Source: Lachnospiraceae bacterium UBA7784
Lineage (GTDB): Bacteria > Bacillota > Clostridia > Lachnospirales > Lachnospiraceae
Direction: 5' to 3'
Assembly: GCA_002480925.1 (NCBI GenBank)
Contig: DLDA01000045.1
Location: forward strand, 48,760 to 112,759
Length of the DNA: 64,000 bases
Part shown: positions 1-9,153 of the stretch, in pieces
Layout of the letters: each line of letters begins with the position of its first letter
Numbering within the stretch: the first letter of the stretch is position 1
Position numbers and translations under genes: made by a program
Notes under the pieces: model-generated
What the model was told of the DNA's origin: nothing
What the model saw: the letters and a program-made list of their open reading frames with translations, nothing else
Database searches by the model: none

Positions 1-33
1 TGCTTTTGGAATCAGGAGAGATAAGCACGGCTC

Positions 34-975
34 TCAGTCATTGACCACGAAATCCAGATTCGGGCTGTAGGTCCCATTCTTTTCATCGTCTGTAATCACC
101 GAGGCCTGGTCTCCTGAGCCTACAAGGATCTGGACCCTTGATATCTGACCAAGCTCACAGAGCGAATCGACGATCGAATAGATCCTCATGTTGGTCGATA
201 CCCTGCTGTCTAAATTGTCGATCGACTGATCGAGGTCCACATAGCAGATACCGTCATTTACATTGACAGACAGGACCTTGACTGAAGAAGGCAGCGTCAC
301 AAGGGCTCCGTTGGAATCAGGATTCTTCTGCAGCTGTCTTATCACTGCAGTAGCCAGAGGCACGTTCTCGTTTACATGGACGTCTCTTTTCTCCCGGATC
401 AGACCGCTTCCGTCAGCAGCCGGACAGTAAAGCACCAGCTCAAGTGCCTTTGTAGAATCCTGCTCGCTTCCAAAATCATCGACAAAGGATTCTGCGTTCA
501 TGGCTCCTATAGGATTACCCTGGCTATCGGTTATCTGGTCATTTACTACCCGAAATGTCACAGTATCTATTCCGTCGATCTGGACCAGGGTCTTTACGAG
601 AGAGGCTCTCATAAGGGCCTCGTTTACCCTGTTCATATTTCTGTAGGCACGGGTAAATGAGATCGTAAGATTCTTATTCTTTATCCAGAAGCCTCTAACC
701 ATTATGCTTGACGGGATGGAGTTCACATAATCTGAATCCTCCTGAGCTGTAGAGAGCATATCTATGGCCTTTTCTGCCTTAACCCGTGGCGTCTGTCCCT
801 TTATATTAGTTTCCACCGGATAAAGAGCACTTTTGGTCTGGTTAAGGAAATACACCTCTATACTGCCCCTCTCCTTCTTTTCCCGGCCCTCCGGTCTGTT
901 AGTGCAGGAGGCCATGCTTATTATAAGGGTAAATAAAAGAAGGATCACTAGAGTCTTTCTGATCAGCTTTTTCAT
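34..975 (-). CDS. GerMN-domain lipoprotein
   Basis: Predicted secreted lipoprotein of 313 aa. It starts with a Lys/Arg-rich n-region and hydrophobic core and has a lipobox-like S-M-A-S-C near residue 24. Two GerMN-like modules follow: residues about 40-150, containing A-E-K-A-I-D-M-L and the phrase VRGFWIKNKNLTISF, and about 180-300, containing VKVLSVNVNDGICYVDL. GerMN domains are known from spore-germination GerM and from lipoproteins encoded next to envelope-sensing two-component systems; the ligand is unknown. The ATG overlaps the upstream sensor-kinase stop (ATGA), so translation is probably coupled and the protein may be an extracytoplasmic partner of that kinase (inference). Domain call firm, function open. 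Confidence 0.8.
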   Translation of the reverse strand: MKKLIRKTLVILLLFTLIISMASCTNRPEGREKKERGSIEVYFLNQTKSALYPVETNIKGQTPRVKAEKAIDMLSTAQEDSDYVNSIPSSIMVRGFWIKNKNLTISFTRAYRNMNRVNEALMRASLVKTLVQIDGIDTVTFRVVNDQITDSQGNPIGAMNAESFVDDFGSEQDSTKALELVLYCPAADGSGLIREKRDVHVNENVPLATAVIRQLQKNPDSNGALVTLPSSVKVLSVNVNDGICYVDLDQSIDNLDSRVSTNMRIYSIVDSLCELGQISRVQILVGSGDQASVITDDEKNGTYSPNLDFVVND

Positions 976-2411
976 GCCTGCTCCTTTATATAGATAAGAG
1001 GAACCCTCACATCAAAGGTGGTGCCTTCACCAACCTCGGAATGGACCTTGATCAGGCCCCTGTGCATATCTATCGCATTCTTCGTGATAGCAAGTCCGAG
1101 TCCGGTTCCTCCTATCTCCCTGGAATGGGATTTGTCCACGCGGTAGAATCTGTCAAAAATATGCTCTATCGAATCCTTTGGAATTCCCATTCCATTGTCC
1201 TCAATGCTTATATAGAAGTACTGATGATCGGCATTTAAGGTCACATGGACATAACCACCCTTGTCATTATACTTGATACCATTCTCTATCAGATTCATGA
1301 TACCAAGTGACAGCTTGACTTCATCGACCTCAGCTGTCACAGGCCGAAAGCTCTCGAGCACAAGCTCGACATTCTGTTTCTTAGCTATTGGCCCCAGGCG
1401 CTTAAGAAGAGACTCAAGCATATCATTTATATTTACCGAGGTGATATTTAAGGTGGCTCCTGATTTATCCATCCTTACAAGAGAAAGCAGATCATTTATG
1501 ATCTTTGTCTCCCTGTCTATTTCCTGAGTGATATCATGCATGAAGTCCTGATACATATCTATAGTGGCCTCATCCTCCATCGCATTAAGCGAGTCGGCAA
1601 GAACCTTCATAGATGTAAGAGGGGTCTTCAGCTCATGTGAGACGTTAGATACGAATTCCTGCCTCGACTCGTCGATGGCCCTCATCTTTCTCATTACCTC
1701 ATTATAATTATGAGAGATGTCCCCTGTCTCAGTGAAGTCCTCTACTGCGACCTCGTCATGCAGCTCCTGTGAATCCTTTATTGCATCGGATAGCTTGTGG
1801 AGTGGTCTGGTGAAGCGGTCGGCAAGCAGACATGATAATAGAAATACAACTACAATGATGACTATAGACAGATAGACAAGGAGATTCCTGTAGAAGGAAA
1901 GATTCTGCTCCATATTCTCCGTGGATCTGGTCACAAGTATCACGCCCTCTATATTGTTGGAGGAATCACTGTTCTGAATAGGAACTGTTATGATAAGGCA
2001 GTGACTTACCCTGTCATAGACAGATGTCCTCTGACCTCTTAAGGATTCGATCACATTTTTCCAGACAAAGGTCTTTCCCTCGCTGATATCATAGGTATCC
2101 TTTACTACGCGAAGGGAATTGTCAATGATTATGATCCTTCCGGAATAGATATTGCCAAGGGCCTTGAGCTGGGTATTGATCTCATCCACCTGGGTATTCT
2201 TCAGATAACCGGTCGAGAGTATCTGGTCAGAGAGCAGCTGAGTCTGGTTGGTCATGGATACTGCATCCATATCCAGAGCCCTGCTCTCATACATACGAAA
2301 AAAGATCCCCCCTGTGATCACACCAGGGATGACTCCCAATAAAAGAAGGGCGAGAAAGATCGCCGCCCTCATGCTATGAAGTTTCTTTTCGAGAGAAAAA
2401 ATAAGCTTCAT
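972..2411 (-). CDS. Membrane sensor histidine kinase (PhoR/WalK type)
   Basis: HisKA-type sensor kinase. I place the start at the ATG at 2411, because it forms an ATGA overlap with the response-regulator stop; an in-frame ATG at 2438 would add nine residues inside the upstream gene. Visible order (479 aa): N-terminal membrane segment (about 17-38), extracytoplasmic sensor region of about 135 aa, second membrane segment (about 175-197), HAMP linker, H-box S-H-E-L-K-T-P with phospho-acceptor His about 259, then N-box NLIENGIKYND, G1 DNGMGIP and G2 GGTGLGLAI. It should phosphorylate the regulator encoded just upstream. The signal is unknown; co-transcription with a GerMN lipoprotein suggests an envelope cue. 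Confidence 0.93.
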   Translation of the reverse strand: MKLIFSLEKKLHSMRAAIFLALLLLGVIPGVITGGIFFRMYESRALDMDAVSMTNQTQLLSDQILSTGYLKNTQVDEINTQLKALGNIYSGRIIIIDNSLRVVKDTYDISEGKTFVWKNVIESLRGQRTSVYDRVSHCLIITVPIQNSDSSNNIEGVILVTRSTENMEQNLSFYRNLLVYLSIVIIVVVFLLSCLLADRFTRPLHKLSDAIKDSQELHDEVAVEDFTETGDISHNYNEVMRKMRAIDESRQEFVSNVSHELKTPLTSMKVLADSLNAMEDEATIDMYQDFMHDITQEIDRETKIINDLLSLVRMDKSGATLNITSVNINDMLESLLKRLGPIAKKQNVELVLESFRPVTAEVDEVKLSLGIMNLIENGIKYNDKGGYVHVTLNADHQYFYISIEDNGMGIPKDSIEHIFDRFYRVDKSHSREIGGTGLGLAITKNAIDMHRGLIKVHSEVGEGTTFDVRVPLIYIKEQA

Positions 2412-3085
2412 TTCTGATAATAATATCCGAGCCCCCATTTGGTAAGTACGTACTTCGGCTCCGATGGGTTGGGCTCTATCTTTTCGCGGAGTCTCCTTAT
2501 ATGTACATCTACTGTCCTCGCGTCTCCCGGGAAATCCTCTCCCCAGACCTCCTTCAGCAGAGCATCCCTGCTGTAGACCTTTCCAGGGTGACTTACAAGG
2601 AGATAGAGCATCTCAAACTCCTTGCTTGTGAGATTAAGCTCCTTTCCCTTGATAAAGAGTCTCCGACTCGATGTATCGATCCTGATGTCGCCATTCTCGA
2701 TGACCTCATCGGATGACTCACTGTGCTGCATTCTCCTTAAAATGGCCTTAACTCTGGCACGGACTTCCAGAACATTAAAGGGCTTTGTGATATAGTCGTC
2801 AGCTCCGTACTCGAGACCCATGATCTTGTCCATGTCGTCTCCCTTTGCGGTAAGCATGATGATAGGAACCTGTGACTTCTCCCTGATCCTCTGACAGACC
2901 TCATATCCGTCCATCTTAGGAAGCATAAGGTCAAGAAGGATTATATCATAATCCTCACTCAATGCCTTCTCAAGGGCGCTCGCGCCATCATATGCGCAGT
3001 CGCACTCCATTCCGTCATGCTCTAATACAAGCTTGACTCCCTTAATGATATGCTCCTCATCATCGACTATCAGAACCCGTGCCAT
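2408..3085 (-). CDS. OmpR/PhoB-family response regulator
   Basis: DNA-binding response regulator of 225 aa, the normal family length. The receiver domain (about 1-118) has the acidic pair VDDEEH, phospho-acceptor Asp52 in LLDLMLPKMDG, and the conserved Lys in ITKPF. A winged-helix effector domain follows (about 130-224), with LTSKEFEMLYLL and the wing phrase RTVDVHIRRLREK typical of OmpR/WalR/PhoP proteins. It is partner to the sensor kinase immediately downstream. Its gene begins 2 nt after the comEA-like stop, so all four genes probably share the promoter near 3700. Regulon unknown. Confidence 0.95.
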   Translation of the reverse strand: MARVLIVDDEEHIIKGVKLVLEHDGMECDCAYDGASALEKALSEDYDIILLDLMLPKMDGYEVCQRIREKSQVPIIMLTAKGDDMDKIMGLEYGADDYITKPFNVLEVRARVKAILRRMQHSESSDEVIENGDIRIDTSSRRLFIKGKELNLTSKEFEMLYLLVSHPGKVYSRDALLKEVWGEDFPGDARTVDVHIRRLREKIEPNPSEPKYVLTKWGLGYYYQK

Positions 3086-3086
3086 A

Positions 3087-3653
3087 CTAAACCCTTATCC
3101 TGTCCTTGATCCTCTTGTAGGTGCTCTCACCTATACCGCTTACCTTAGTGATATCCTCTGTAGAGGAAAATCTCCCGTTCTGCTCCCTGTACTCTATAAT
3201 GGCAGCAGCCTTTCCCGGGCCTATGCCACTTATAGTCATAAGCTCAGCAGAATCCGCTGTATTGATATCGATCTGCGATCCTTCAGATGAGGCGGTCCCG
3301 CTTGCCTGCTGCTTTCTTTCATCCTTTGTGGATACGATAAGCTTCATTCCATCGCTAAGTGGCTCTGCCTGATTGATATCAACTGTATAGGCATCCTTTC
3401 TGAAGCCTCCTGCCTTTTCTATCAGAGCAAAGACCCTGTCGCCCTGCTCCATCTGGTATACACCTGGAGACTTCACTGCGCCCTCTATCTGCACAAAGAT
3501 CCTGTCCTCTGTCGCCTTCACGCTTTCCTTATCAGAGGAGGAGACAGATTCTAAGTCTCCTCGGGCATTGGACTTCTCCAGATAGGAGCTGTCTGCGCAG
3601 GAAGCAAGCAAAAGCATGAGCATCACAAGAGCTGTTATCAAACCTTTTTTCAT
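3087..3653 (-). CDS. ComEA-family helix-hairpin-helix lipoprotein
   Basis: 188-aa protein with a signal peptide and lipobox L-L-A-S-C. An SLBB-like domain (about 50-110, IEGAVKSPGVYQMEQGD) is followed by a C-terminal double helix-hairpin-helix DNA-binding module (about 125-188, INTADSAELMTISGIGPGKA). This is the architecture of ComEA, the surface DNA receptor of natural transformation; many clostridial relatives are free-standing and of unproven competence role. The Shine-Dalgarno AAAGGAG lies just upstream of the ATG. comEC is not visible in the window, though it could lie beyond the left edge. Confidence 0.82.
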   Translation of the reverse strand: MKKGLITALVMLMLLLASCADSSYLEKSNARGDLESVSSSDKESVKATEDRIFVQIEGAVKSPGVYQMEQGDRVFALIEKAGGFRKDAYTVDINQAEPLSDGMKLIVSTKDERKQQASGTASSEGSQIDINTADSAELMTISGIGPGKAAAIIEYREQNGRFSSTEDITKVSGIGESTYKRIKDRIRV

Positions 3654-3696
3654 AATCGGATCTCCTTTCAGGGAGTATCCGGTAACTGCTCCTTAT

Positions 3697-3725
3697 ATTC
3701 TAAATGAAAGATGAGATTTCTGCAA
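3697..3725 (-). promoter_or_regulatory. Sigma-A-type promoter for comEA-like/two-component unit
   Basis: On the minus strand TTGCAG (3720-3725), a 17-bp spacer and TAGAAT (3697-3702) lie about 45 bp before the comEA-like start. The -35 touches the argD stop, which implies a separate transcription unit within a continuous same-strand block. Confidence 0.5.
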
Positions 3726-3727
3726 GG

Positions 3728-4927
3728 CTAAATAGCAGCAAATACTTTATTTAATTTTTCTTCCATCTGATCAAAGCCATCCTTATCCATTATAAGAGGC
3801 GGCAGGAAACGGATCAGATTGCCTTCTGCGGAAAGTATGACGAGTCCCTCATCAAGAGCCTTGTTTAAGATTCCTCCTACAGGGATGCTCTTATCGACTA
3901 TTAGTCCCTGCATGAAGCCCATGCCTCTGTGTCCCCTGATAAAGGAATACTTTTCCGTAAACGAATCAAGGATGCTCTCAAAGTAAGGTGTAAGGGCAAC
4001 CACGTTTTCAGGCAGATGCCTTCCTTCTATTATGTCTATTGACTTGCTTACAGCGCTAAGGGCAAGCGGATTACCGCCATAGGTGCTGCCGTGATCTCCT
4101 GGCTCAAGAGAATTGGCTGCAACCTTTTCTGTGACAAGGAAGGCTCCGACAGGAACTCCTCCGCCGAGTGCCTTTGCAGTTGTCAGGATATCAGGTGTGA
4201 TCCCATACTGCTTGTAGGTAAATATAGAGCCTGTACGTCCCATTCCGCACTGAATCTCATCAAGGATAAGGAGGATGTCATGCTGATCGCAGAGCTTTCT
4301 AAGTCCCTTAATGAACTCCTTGCTGGCCGGGGTCACTCCGCCCTCTCCCTGTACTGTCTCTGTAATGATAGCGCAGGTATTCTCGTCTATCTGATCCTCG
4401 ACGCTTTTTATGTCATTGAAATCAGCAAATCTGGCTCCATCCATCAGAGGATAGAATGGCTGCCTGTACTCTGAAGTTCCTGTGACAGAAACAGCTCCTA
4501 CCGTGCGTCCGTGAAAGCTGTTTCTCATGGCGATTATCTCGTATTTTCCGACTCCGTGCTTCTTGTAGGCATATTTCTTGGCGGTCTTTAAGGCTCCCTC
4601 TATGGCCTCTGCACCTGAATTGGTAAAGAAGACACGATCCATTCCGCTGATCCTACATACCTTTTCTGCTGCCGGAAGAAGAGGCTCATGATAGAAGAGA
4701 TTTGATGTATGGATGATCTTGTCTATCTGCGCCTTAAGCGCGTCATTGTATTCCTTATCGTTGTAGCCAAAGGCCATTACACCGATCCCGCTGCCGAAAT
4801 CGAGATATTCTTTCCCGTTCGTATCATAGAGATAGACTCCCTCTCCCCTTTCGAAGACAACCGGAAAACGGTTGTATACATGGATCAGATGCTCTTCGGC
4901 CTTATTCATAAACTCATTCCTGTTCAT
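3728..4927 (-). CDS. argD: Acetylornithine aminotransferase
   Basis: Class III PLP-dependent aminotransferase (399 aa) converting N-acetylglutamate semialdehyde to N-acetylornithine. Visible features are the N-terminal phrase [32 protein letters not shown], the [15 protein letters not shown] block with the PLP-pyridine Asp, and the Schiff-base Lys in TTAKALGGG. The start overlaps the argB stop by 14 bp and has an upstream GAGGAAAG. Gene order argJ-argB-argD supports the arginine role over other class III enzymes. argC and argF are not in this cluster. Confidence 0.95.
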   Translation of the reverse strand: MNRNEFMNKAEEHLIHVYNRFPVVFERGEGVYLYDTNGKEYLDFGSGIGVMAFGYNDKEYNDALKAQIDKIIHTSNLFYHEPLLPAAEKVCRISGMDRVFFTNSGAEAIEGALKTAKKYAYKKHGVGKYEIIAMRNSFHGRTVGAVSVTGTSEYRQPFYPLMDGARFADFNDIKSVEDQIDENTCAIITETVQGEGGVTPASKEFIKGLRKLCDQHDILLILDEIQCGMGRTGSIFTYKQYGITPDILTTAKALGGGVPVGAFLVTEKVAANSLEPGDHGSTYGGNPLALSAVSKSIDIIEGRHLPENVVALTPYFESILDSFTEKYSFIRGHRGMGFMQGLIVDKSIPVGGILNKALDEGLVILSAEGNLIRFLPPLIMDKDGFDQMEEKLNKVFAAI

Positions 4928-5822
4928 CGTATCTTTCCTCGTTATCTGATAAAATTGCTGTTCCGATTCCCTTGTTGGTAAAGAACTCGAGCAGCAGGCA
5001 ATGCTCTATCCTTCCGTCAAGGACATGGACCCTGTGAACTCCGTTGGTGATAGCACCAATGCAGCTCTTTACCTTTGGAAGCATTCCTCCCTGGATCACT
5101 CCGTCATCTATAAGCTCCCTTGCCTCTGTTACAGAAAGCTCAGATATAAGTGACGATGGATCGTCCTTATCCTTAAGAACTCCAGGCGTATCTGAAAGGA
5201 ATACCAGCTTGTCCGCCTCCATCGCCTCCGCTATCGCTGTTGCAGCATCGTCGGCATTTATATTGTAAGTGTTGTAATCGTCATCCAATCCTATAGGACA
5301 TACTATTGGCAGGAAATCGTTGTCTAAAAGATCATAGAGGATCTTGGGATCTACCCTGTCCACATCGCCTACAAAGCCTATATCCTGTCCATTAGAATAC
5401 TTCTTCTGTACATGAAGGAGACCTCCGTCCTTGCCGCTTATCCCGCAGGCCCTGACTCCCAGACGCTCGACCATTGATACAAGTGACTTGTTTACCCTGT
5501 TAAGGACCATTTCTGCTATATCCATTGTCGGCTTGTCCGTAACACGGAGTCCGTTAATGAACTGTGGCTCTCTTCCGTCCTTTTTTACCCATTCGGAGAT
5601 CTCCTTTCCTCCGCCATGTACTATTATGGGCTTGAAGCCTACCAGCTTCAGCAGGGTCACATCCTTTATGACCTGCTGCTTCAGATTCTCATCGAGCATA
5701 GCTGATCCGCCATATTTTACCACCATTATCTTACGGTTAAATCTCTGGATGTATGGCAGTGCCTCTATAAGGACCTCGGCCTTTTTCATCACCGTCTGCA
5801 TCTCATCCTTACGCATTATCAT
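4914..5822 (-). CDS. argB: Acetylglutamate kinase
   Basis: Amino-acid kinase family protein (302 aa) that phosphorylates N-acetylglutamate in arginine synthesis. Visible are the P-loop-like [22 protein letters not shown], the substrate-site phrase [11 protein letters not shown] and [11 protein letters not shown]. The N-terminal helix before the kinase core (residues 1-28) is of the kind present in arginine-inhibitable hexameric enzymes, so end-product inhibition is plausible but not proven. AGGAG lies 9 nt before the chosen ATG. It is flanked by argJ upstream (17 nt) and argD downstream (overlap). Confidence 0.96.
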   Translation of the reverse strand: MIMRKDEMQTVMKKAEVLIEALPYIQRFNRKIMVVKYGGSAMLDENLKQQVIKDVTLLKLVGFKPIIVHGGGKEISEWVKKDGREPQFINGLRVTDKPTMDIAEMVLNRVNKSLVSMVERLGVRACGISGKDGGLLHVQKKYSNGQDIGFVGDVDRVDPKILYDLLDNDFLPIVCPIGLDDDYNTYNINADDAATAIAEAMEADKLVFLSDTPGVLKDKDDPSSLISELSVTEARELIDDGVIQGGMLPKVKSCIGAITNGVHRVHVLDGRIEHCLLLEFFTNKGIGTAILSDNEERYDEQE

Positions 5823-5839
5823 ATATTTATACTCCTAAG

Positions 5840-7066
5840 TCAGCTTCTGTAATCAGCATTTATCTTTACATAGTCATAGGTCAGGTCGCAGCCCCAGGCT
5901 GTCGCCTCCTCTATACCCTGCTTCATATCGCATATGCAGGTGACCTTTTCGGCTGAGAGGACCCTGCTTGCCAGTTCCTCGCTGTAATCGGTAGCGACTC
6001 CATCCTTTACAAGCTCTATCCTGCCGTTTTCGCTCTCTACAGAGATATCCACCCTTGACGGATCAAAGGATGCGCCTGAATAGCCAAGGGCACAAAGTAT
6101 CCTTCCCCAGTTGGCATCATGTCCGAATATGGCTGCCTTTGTCAGATTGGATGTGATGACAGACTTGGCAAAGGTCTTTGCCTCCTGCCTGTCCCTGCAG
6201 TGGACTGCCTTCACCTCAAACAGTGCCGTGGCTCCCTCGCCGTCTCCTGCCATCATCATGGCCATCTTTCTTGCCACATAGAAAAGTCCCTCTGTAAAGG
6301 CTGCAAAGTCCTTATCCTCAGATACTATGCGCTTATTTCCTGCCTCTCCGTTTGACAGAAGAAGACAGGTATCGTTTGTCGATGTATCACCGTCGACAGA
6401 GATCATATTGAAGGTATCACAGACGACTGACCTTAAGGCCTCGCTCATTAACTGCTTGTCTATATTGCAGTCAGTCGTGATAAAGCAGAGCATAGTGCAC
6501 ATATCCGGATGGATCATTCCGCTGCCCTTGGCCATGGCTCCTATCCTGATCTCACTTCCATCGCTCATCATCACCCCTACTGCGACCTGCTTTGGCCTGG
6601 TATCCGTAGTCATTATGGCCGCTGCAGCTGCATCTGATGCCTCATTACTATCATCCAGCGCTCCTGCCAGCTTTACTACTCCGGCCTTTACCCTGTCCAT
6701 AGGAAGCTGCATTCCTATAACACCAGTCGATGCGACAAGAGTAGAATCAGAAGGGAAGCCCAGTTCCCTCTCCGCTACCTCTGCGGTCTGTCTGCAGTAT
6801 GAGAAGCCCTCCTCCCCGGTACAGGCATTTGCTATTCCGGCATTTACAACTACTGTATGGACCTCATCGGACTTCTCGACTATCTCCTTATCAAAAAGAA
6901 CCGGAGCCGCCTTTACTACATTTCTTGTAAAGGTGCCAGCCGCTATGCATGGCTTCCTGCTGACGATCATAGCCATGTCATCCCTGCCTGCATACTTTAT
7001 TCCGGCAGCAGCATGAGCTGCCATAAAACCCTTTGGAGCGGTAACGCCGCCTTTTATTAATTGCAT
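5840..7066 (-). CDS. argJ: Ornithine acetyltransferase / N-acetylglutamate synthase
   Basis: 408-aa ArgJ that self-cleaves into two chains and transfers acetyl from N-acetylornithine to glutamate, making the linear arginine pathway cyclic. The cleavage region reads KGSGMIHPDMCTML; the conserved nucleophile Thr is present, with Cys where Ala is usual before it. Also seen is the C-terminal phrase GHDANWGRILCALGYSG. Whether it is mono- or bifunctional cannot be told by eye; the GNAT gene immediately upstream could be a separate acetylglutamate synthase. SD AAGGAGG precedes the ATG. Confidence 0.96.
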   Translation of the reverse strand: MQLIKGGVTAPKGFMAAHAAAGIKYAGRDDMAMIVSRKPCIAAGTFTRNVVKAAPVLFDKEIVEKSDEVHTVVVNAGIANACTGEEGFSYCRQTAEVAERELGFPSDSTLVASTGVIGMQLPMDRVKAGVVKLAGALDDSNEASDAAAAAIMTTDTRPKQVAVGVMMSDGSEIRIGAMAKGSGMIHPDMCTMLCFITTDCNIDKQLMSEALRSVVCDTFNMISVDGDTSTNDTCLLLSNGEAGNKRIVSEDKDFAAFTEGLFYVARKMAMMMAGDGEGATALFEVKAVHCRDRQEAKTFAKSVITSNLTKAAIFGHDANWGRILCALGYSGASFDPSRVDISVESENGRIELVKDGVATDYSEELASRVLSAEKVTCICDMKQGIEEATAWGCDLTYDYVKINADYRS

Positions 7067-7082
7067 AATTGCCTCCTTGTTT

Positions 7083-7529
7083 TCACCTGTTAAACTCCGT
7101 TATATTCTTCTCATTCAGATAAAAATCATACACATTATAATCCTCCCTCTCCTTCCATCCCTCCTGCTGCCAGAAGCTGTTGCCAATCGAATTATCCTTG
7201 AAGGCCACCAGTGATATCTTATTTACATGAGCCTGGTTCAGTTTTCTCATGCACCAGACCGTCATATCCTTGCCTATACCCTGTCGTCTCTTGTCCTCGC
7301 GGACACAGACATGATAGAAGCATGCTGTCCTTCCGTCATGGCCACAGAGAATGCTTCCGACTATCTGTCCGCCTTCCTCTGCGACTACCGAGAATCCTGG
7401 ATTCCTGTTCAGAAAGGCCTCCACTCCCTCTCTGGAGTCATCTATACTCCTTATGCCAAACCCGTGTATCGACATCCACAGAGCATGCACCTTTTCAAAA
7501 TCATCAATTGTCATTTCTCTATAATTCAT
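7083..7529 (-). CDS. GNAT N-acetyltransferase leading the arg operon
   Basis: Small GNAT acetyltransferase (148 aa). I choose the ATG at 7529, with a GGAG 8 nt upstream; the longer in-frame extension to 7607 has no such site and runs through the promoter. The acetyl-CoA loop reads REDKRRQGIGKDM and is preceded by GSILCGHDGRTACFYHV, similar to E. coli YpeA-type proteins as I recall them. It is the first gene of a four-gene unit with argJ-argB-argD (16 nt to argJ). A role as N-acetylglutamate synthase priming the acetyl cycle is attractive but only inferred. Confidence 0.85.
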   Translation of the reverse strand: MNYREMTIDDFEKVHALWMSIHGFGIRSIDDSREGVEAFLNRNPGFSVVAEEGGQIVGSILCGHDGRTACFYHVCVREDKRRQGIGKDMTVWCMRKLNQAHVNKISLVAFKDNSIGNSFWQQEGWKEREDYNVYDFYLNEKNITEFNR

Positions 7530-7548
7530 AATAAAAACTCCGAATACT

Positions 7549-7576
7549 ATGATAGCACAACCATGGCATAAATGAA
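7549..7576 (-). promoter_or_regulatory. Promoter for GNAT-argJBD
   Basis: On the minus strand TTCATT (7571-7576), a 16-bp spacer and TATCAT (7549-7554) carrying an upstream TG one base before it (extended -10). The predicted start is only about 15 nt from the GNAT ATG. Confidence 0.4.
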
Positions 7577-7647
7577 GTACCTTTTTCGTGACTGAATAAT
7601 AATACATCTTTGTCTTATAATTTTCAAGTGGTATTAGGAAAGTTCTT

Positions 7648-7685
7648 TTTGAATTTTGATAAATGCATCCGTATATTTATTCATG
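7648..7685. promoter_or_regulatory. Candidate tandem ARG boxes (ArgR/AhrC operator)
   Basis: Two 18-bp segments separated by 2 bp fit the ArgR/AhrC half-site scheme. Box 1 (7648-7665) has a full left half TGAAT plus A/T core. Box 2 (7668-7685) has a full right half ATTCA, and read on the minus strand begins CATGAATAAA, like the Bacillus ARG consensus. They lie between the divergent GNAT-argJBD and argG promoters, consistent with arginine-dependent repression of both. Binding is inferred. Confidence 0.5.
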
Positions 7686-7705
7686 TCATTTGTATAAATT
7701 TCCAC

Positions 7706-7734
7706 TTGAATCATAAAGAAACTTGTAGTAACAT
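7706..7734 (+). promoter_or_regulatory. Promoter for argG
   Basis: TTGAAT (7706-7711), 17-bp spacer, TAACAT (7729-7734), about 40 bp before the argG ATG. The -35 overlaps one arm of a 9-bp inverted repeat (TTCAAGTGG at 7623-7631 and CCACTTGAA at 7702-7710). Confidence 0.45.
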
Positions 7735-7773
7735 ATAGATGTTAAAAATATATTCTTGATGAAAGGATCAGAA

Positions 7774-9012
7774 ATGGCAAAAGAAAAGGTTGTACTCGCT
7801 TACTCCGGCGGACTGGACACCACGGCTATCATTCCGTGGCTCAAGGAGAATTATGGATATGATGTGATCTGCTGCTGCGTTGACTGCGGACAGGAAGAGG
7901 AGCTTGATGGTCTCGAGGAGAGGGCAAGGCTCTCAGGAGCCAGCAAGCTCTATATCGAGGATATCACAGATGACTTCGCAGAGAATTATATCATGCCATG
8001 CGTGATGGCTGATGCTGTATATGAGGACAAGTATCTGCTCGGCACATCTATGGCTCGTCCTGGCATAGCAAAGAAGCTTGTCGAGGTCGCACGTAAGGAA
8101 AACGCTGTGGCTATCTGTCACGGAGCAACAGGAAAGGGTAATGACCAGATCAGATTCGAGCTTTCTATCAAGGCTTTAGCACCTGATATAAAGATCATTG
8201 CACCATGGCGTGATGACAAATGGACTCTTCAGTCAAGACAGGACGAGATAGACTACGCAAAGGCTCATGGTATCAACCTTCCTTTCTCAGTAGACCAGTC
8301 CTACTCCCGTGACAGGAATCTCTGGCATATAAGCCATGAGGGACTCGAGCTCGAGGATCCTTCAAACGAGCCTGATTACGACCATCTTCTCGTTCTGTCA
8401 AGTACCCCGCAGAAGGCCCCTGATCAGGGCGAGTTCGTTACGATGACCTTTGAGGAGGGCGTTCCTACATCGATCAACGGAAAGAAGATGAAGGTTGCTG
8501 ATATCATAAGAGAGCTCAACCGTCTCGGCGGAAAGCACGGAATCGGCATCATTGATATTGTAGAAAACCGTGTCGTAGGTATGAAGAGCCGTGGCGTCTA
8601 TGAGACTCCGGGCGGAACTATCCTCTGTGAGGCTCACAAGCAGCTGGAGGAGCTGACTCTCGACCGTGATACAATGGACTTCAAGAAGGACGTTGCAAAC
8701 CGTATGGCTCAGCTGGTATACGAAGGCAAATGGTATACTCCTACGATGGAGGGTCTTATCGCGTTTACAAAGACCGTTCAGAAGCCGGTTACCGGAGAGG
8801 TCCGTTTCGAGCTCTACAAGGGAAATATCATAAAGGCAGGCACCACATCACCTTACTCACTCTATAATGAGTCTCTGGCAAGCTTCACAACCGGTGATCT
8901 CTACGACCACCATGACGCACAGGGCTTCATCACCCTGTTCGGTCTGCCTATGAAGGTAAGAGCTATGAAAATGCGTGAGGTCAAGGAAAACGAGAAGTCC
9001 AATAACCAGTGA
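7774..9012 (+). CDS. argG: Argininosuccinate synthase
   Basis: ATP-dependent ligase joining citrulline and aspartate (412 aa). The start is placed at 7774, with AAAGGA 6 nt upstream, giving the usual M-A-K-E-K-V-V-L N-terminus; an in-frame ATG 18 nt earlier contains the SD. The ATP pyrophosphatase P-loop reads AYSGGLDTTAIIPWL; ATGKGNDQIRFE and the SYSRDRNLWHIS region are typical of class I ArgG. It is transcribed alone and ends in a strong terminator. It diverges from the rest of the arg genes around the ARG boxes. Confidence 0.96.
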   Translation: MAKEKVVLAYSGGLDTTAIIPWLKENYGYDVICCCVDCGQEEELDGLEERARLSGASKLYIEDITDDFAENYIMPCVMADAVYEDKYLLGTSMARPGIAKKLVEVARKENAVAICHGATGKGNDQIRFELSIKALAPDIKIIAPWRDDKWTLQSRQDEIDYAKAHGINLPFSVDQSYSRDRNLWHISHEGLELEDPSNEPDYDHLLVLSSTPQKAPDQGEFVTMTFEEGVPTSINGKKMKVADIIRELNRLGGKHGIGIIDIVENRVVGMKSRGVYETPGGTILCEAHKQLEELTLDRDTMDFKKDVANRMAQLVYEGKWYTPTMEGLIAFTKTVQKPVTGEVRFELYKGNIIKAGTTSPYSLYNESLASFTTGDLYDHHDAQGFITLFGLPMKVRAMKMREVKENEKSNNQ

Positions 9013-9060
9013 TCCATGACAAGGGCATCCGGATCCCTTGGTCCTGCCCATAAAAGCAAT

Positions 9061-9093
9061 AAAAACGGTACATCCTCGTGGTGTACCGTTTTT
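9061..9093. terminator. Bidirectional intrinsic terminator
   Basis: Perfect 12-bp inverted repeat AAAAACGGTACA / TGTACCGTTTTT around a 9-nt loop. It has a T-run on both strands and serves convergent argG and metA. Confidence 0.9.
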
Positions 9094-9153
9094 CTATCGC
9101 CGCATTATGCTTAAAGATCTGATTAGTATCTATAGGACAGGAAACTATAGCAG

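Noticed and set aside
6327..7016. 229-aa plus-strand ORF
   Set aside because: Antisense shadow of argJ with no SD and biased Ser/Thr/Ala composition.
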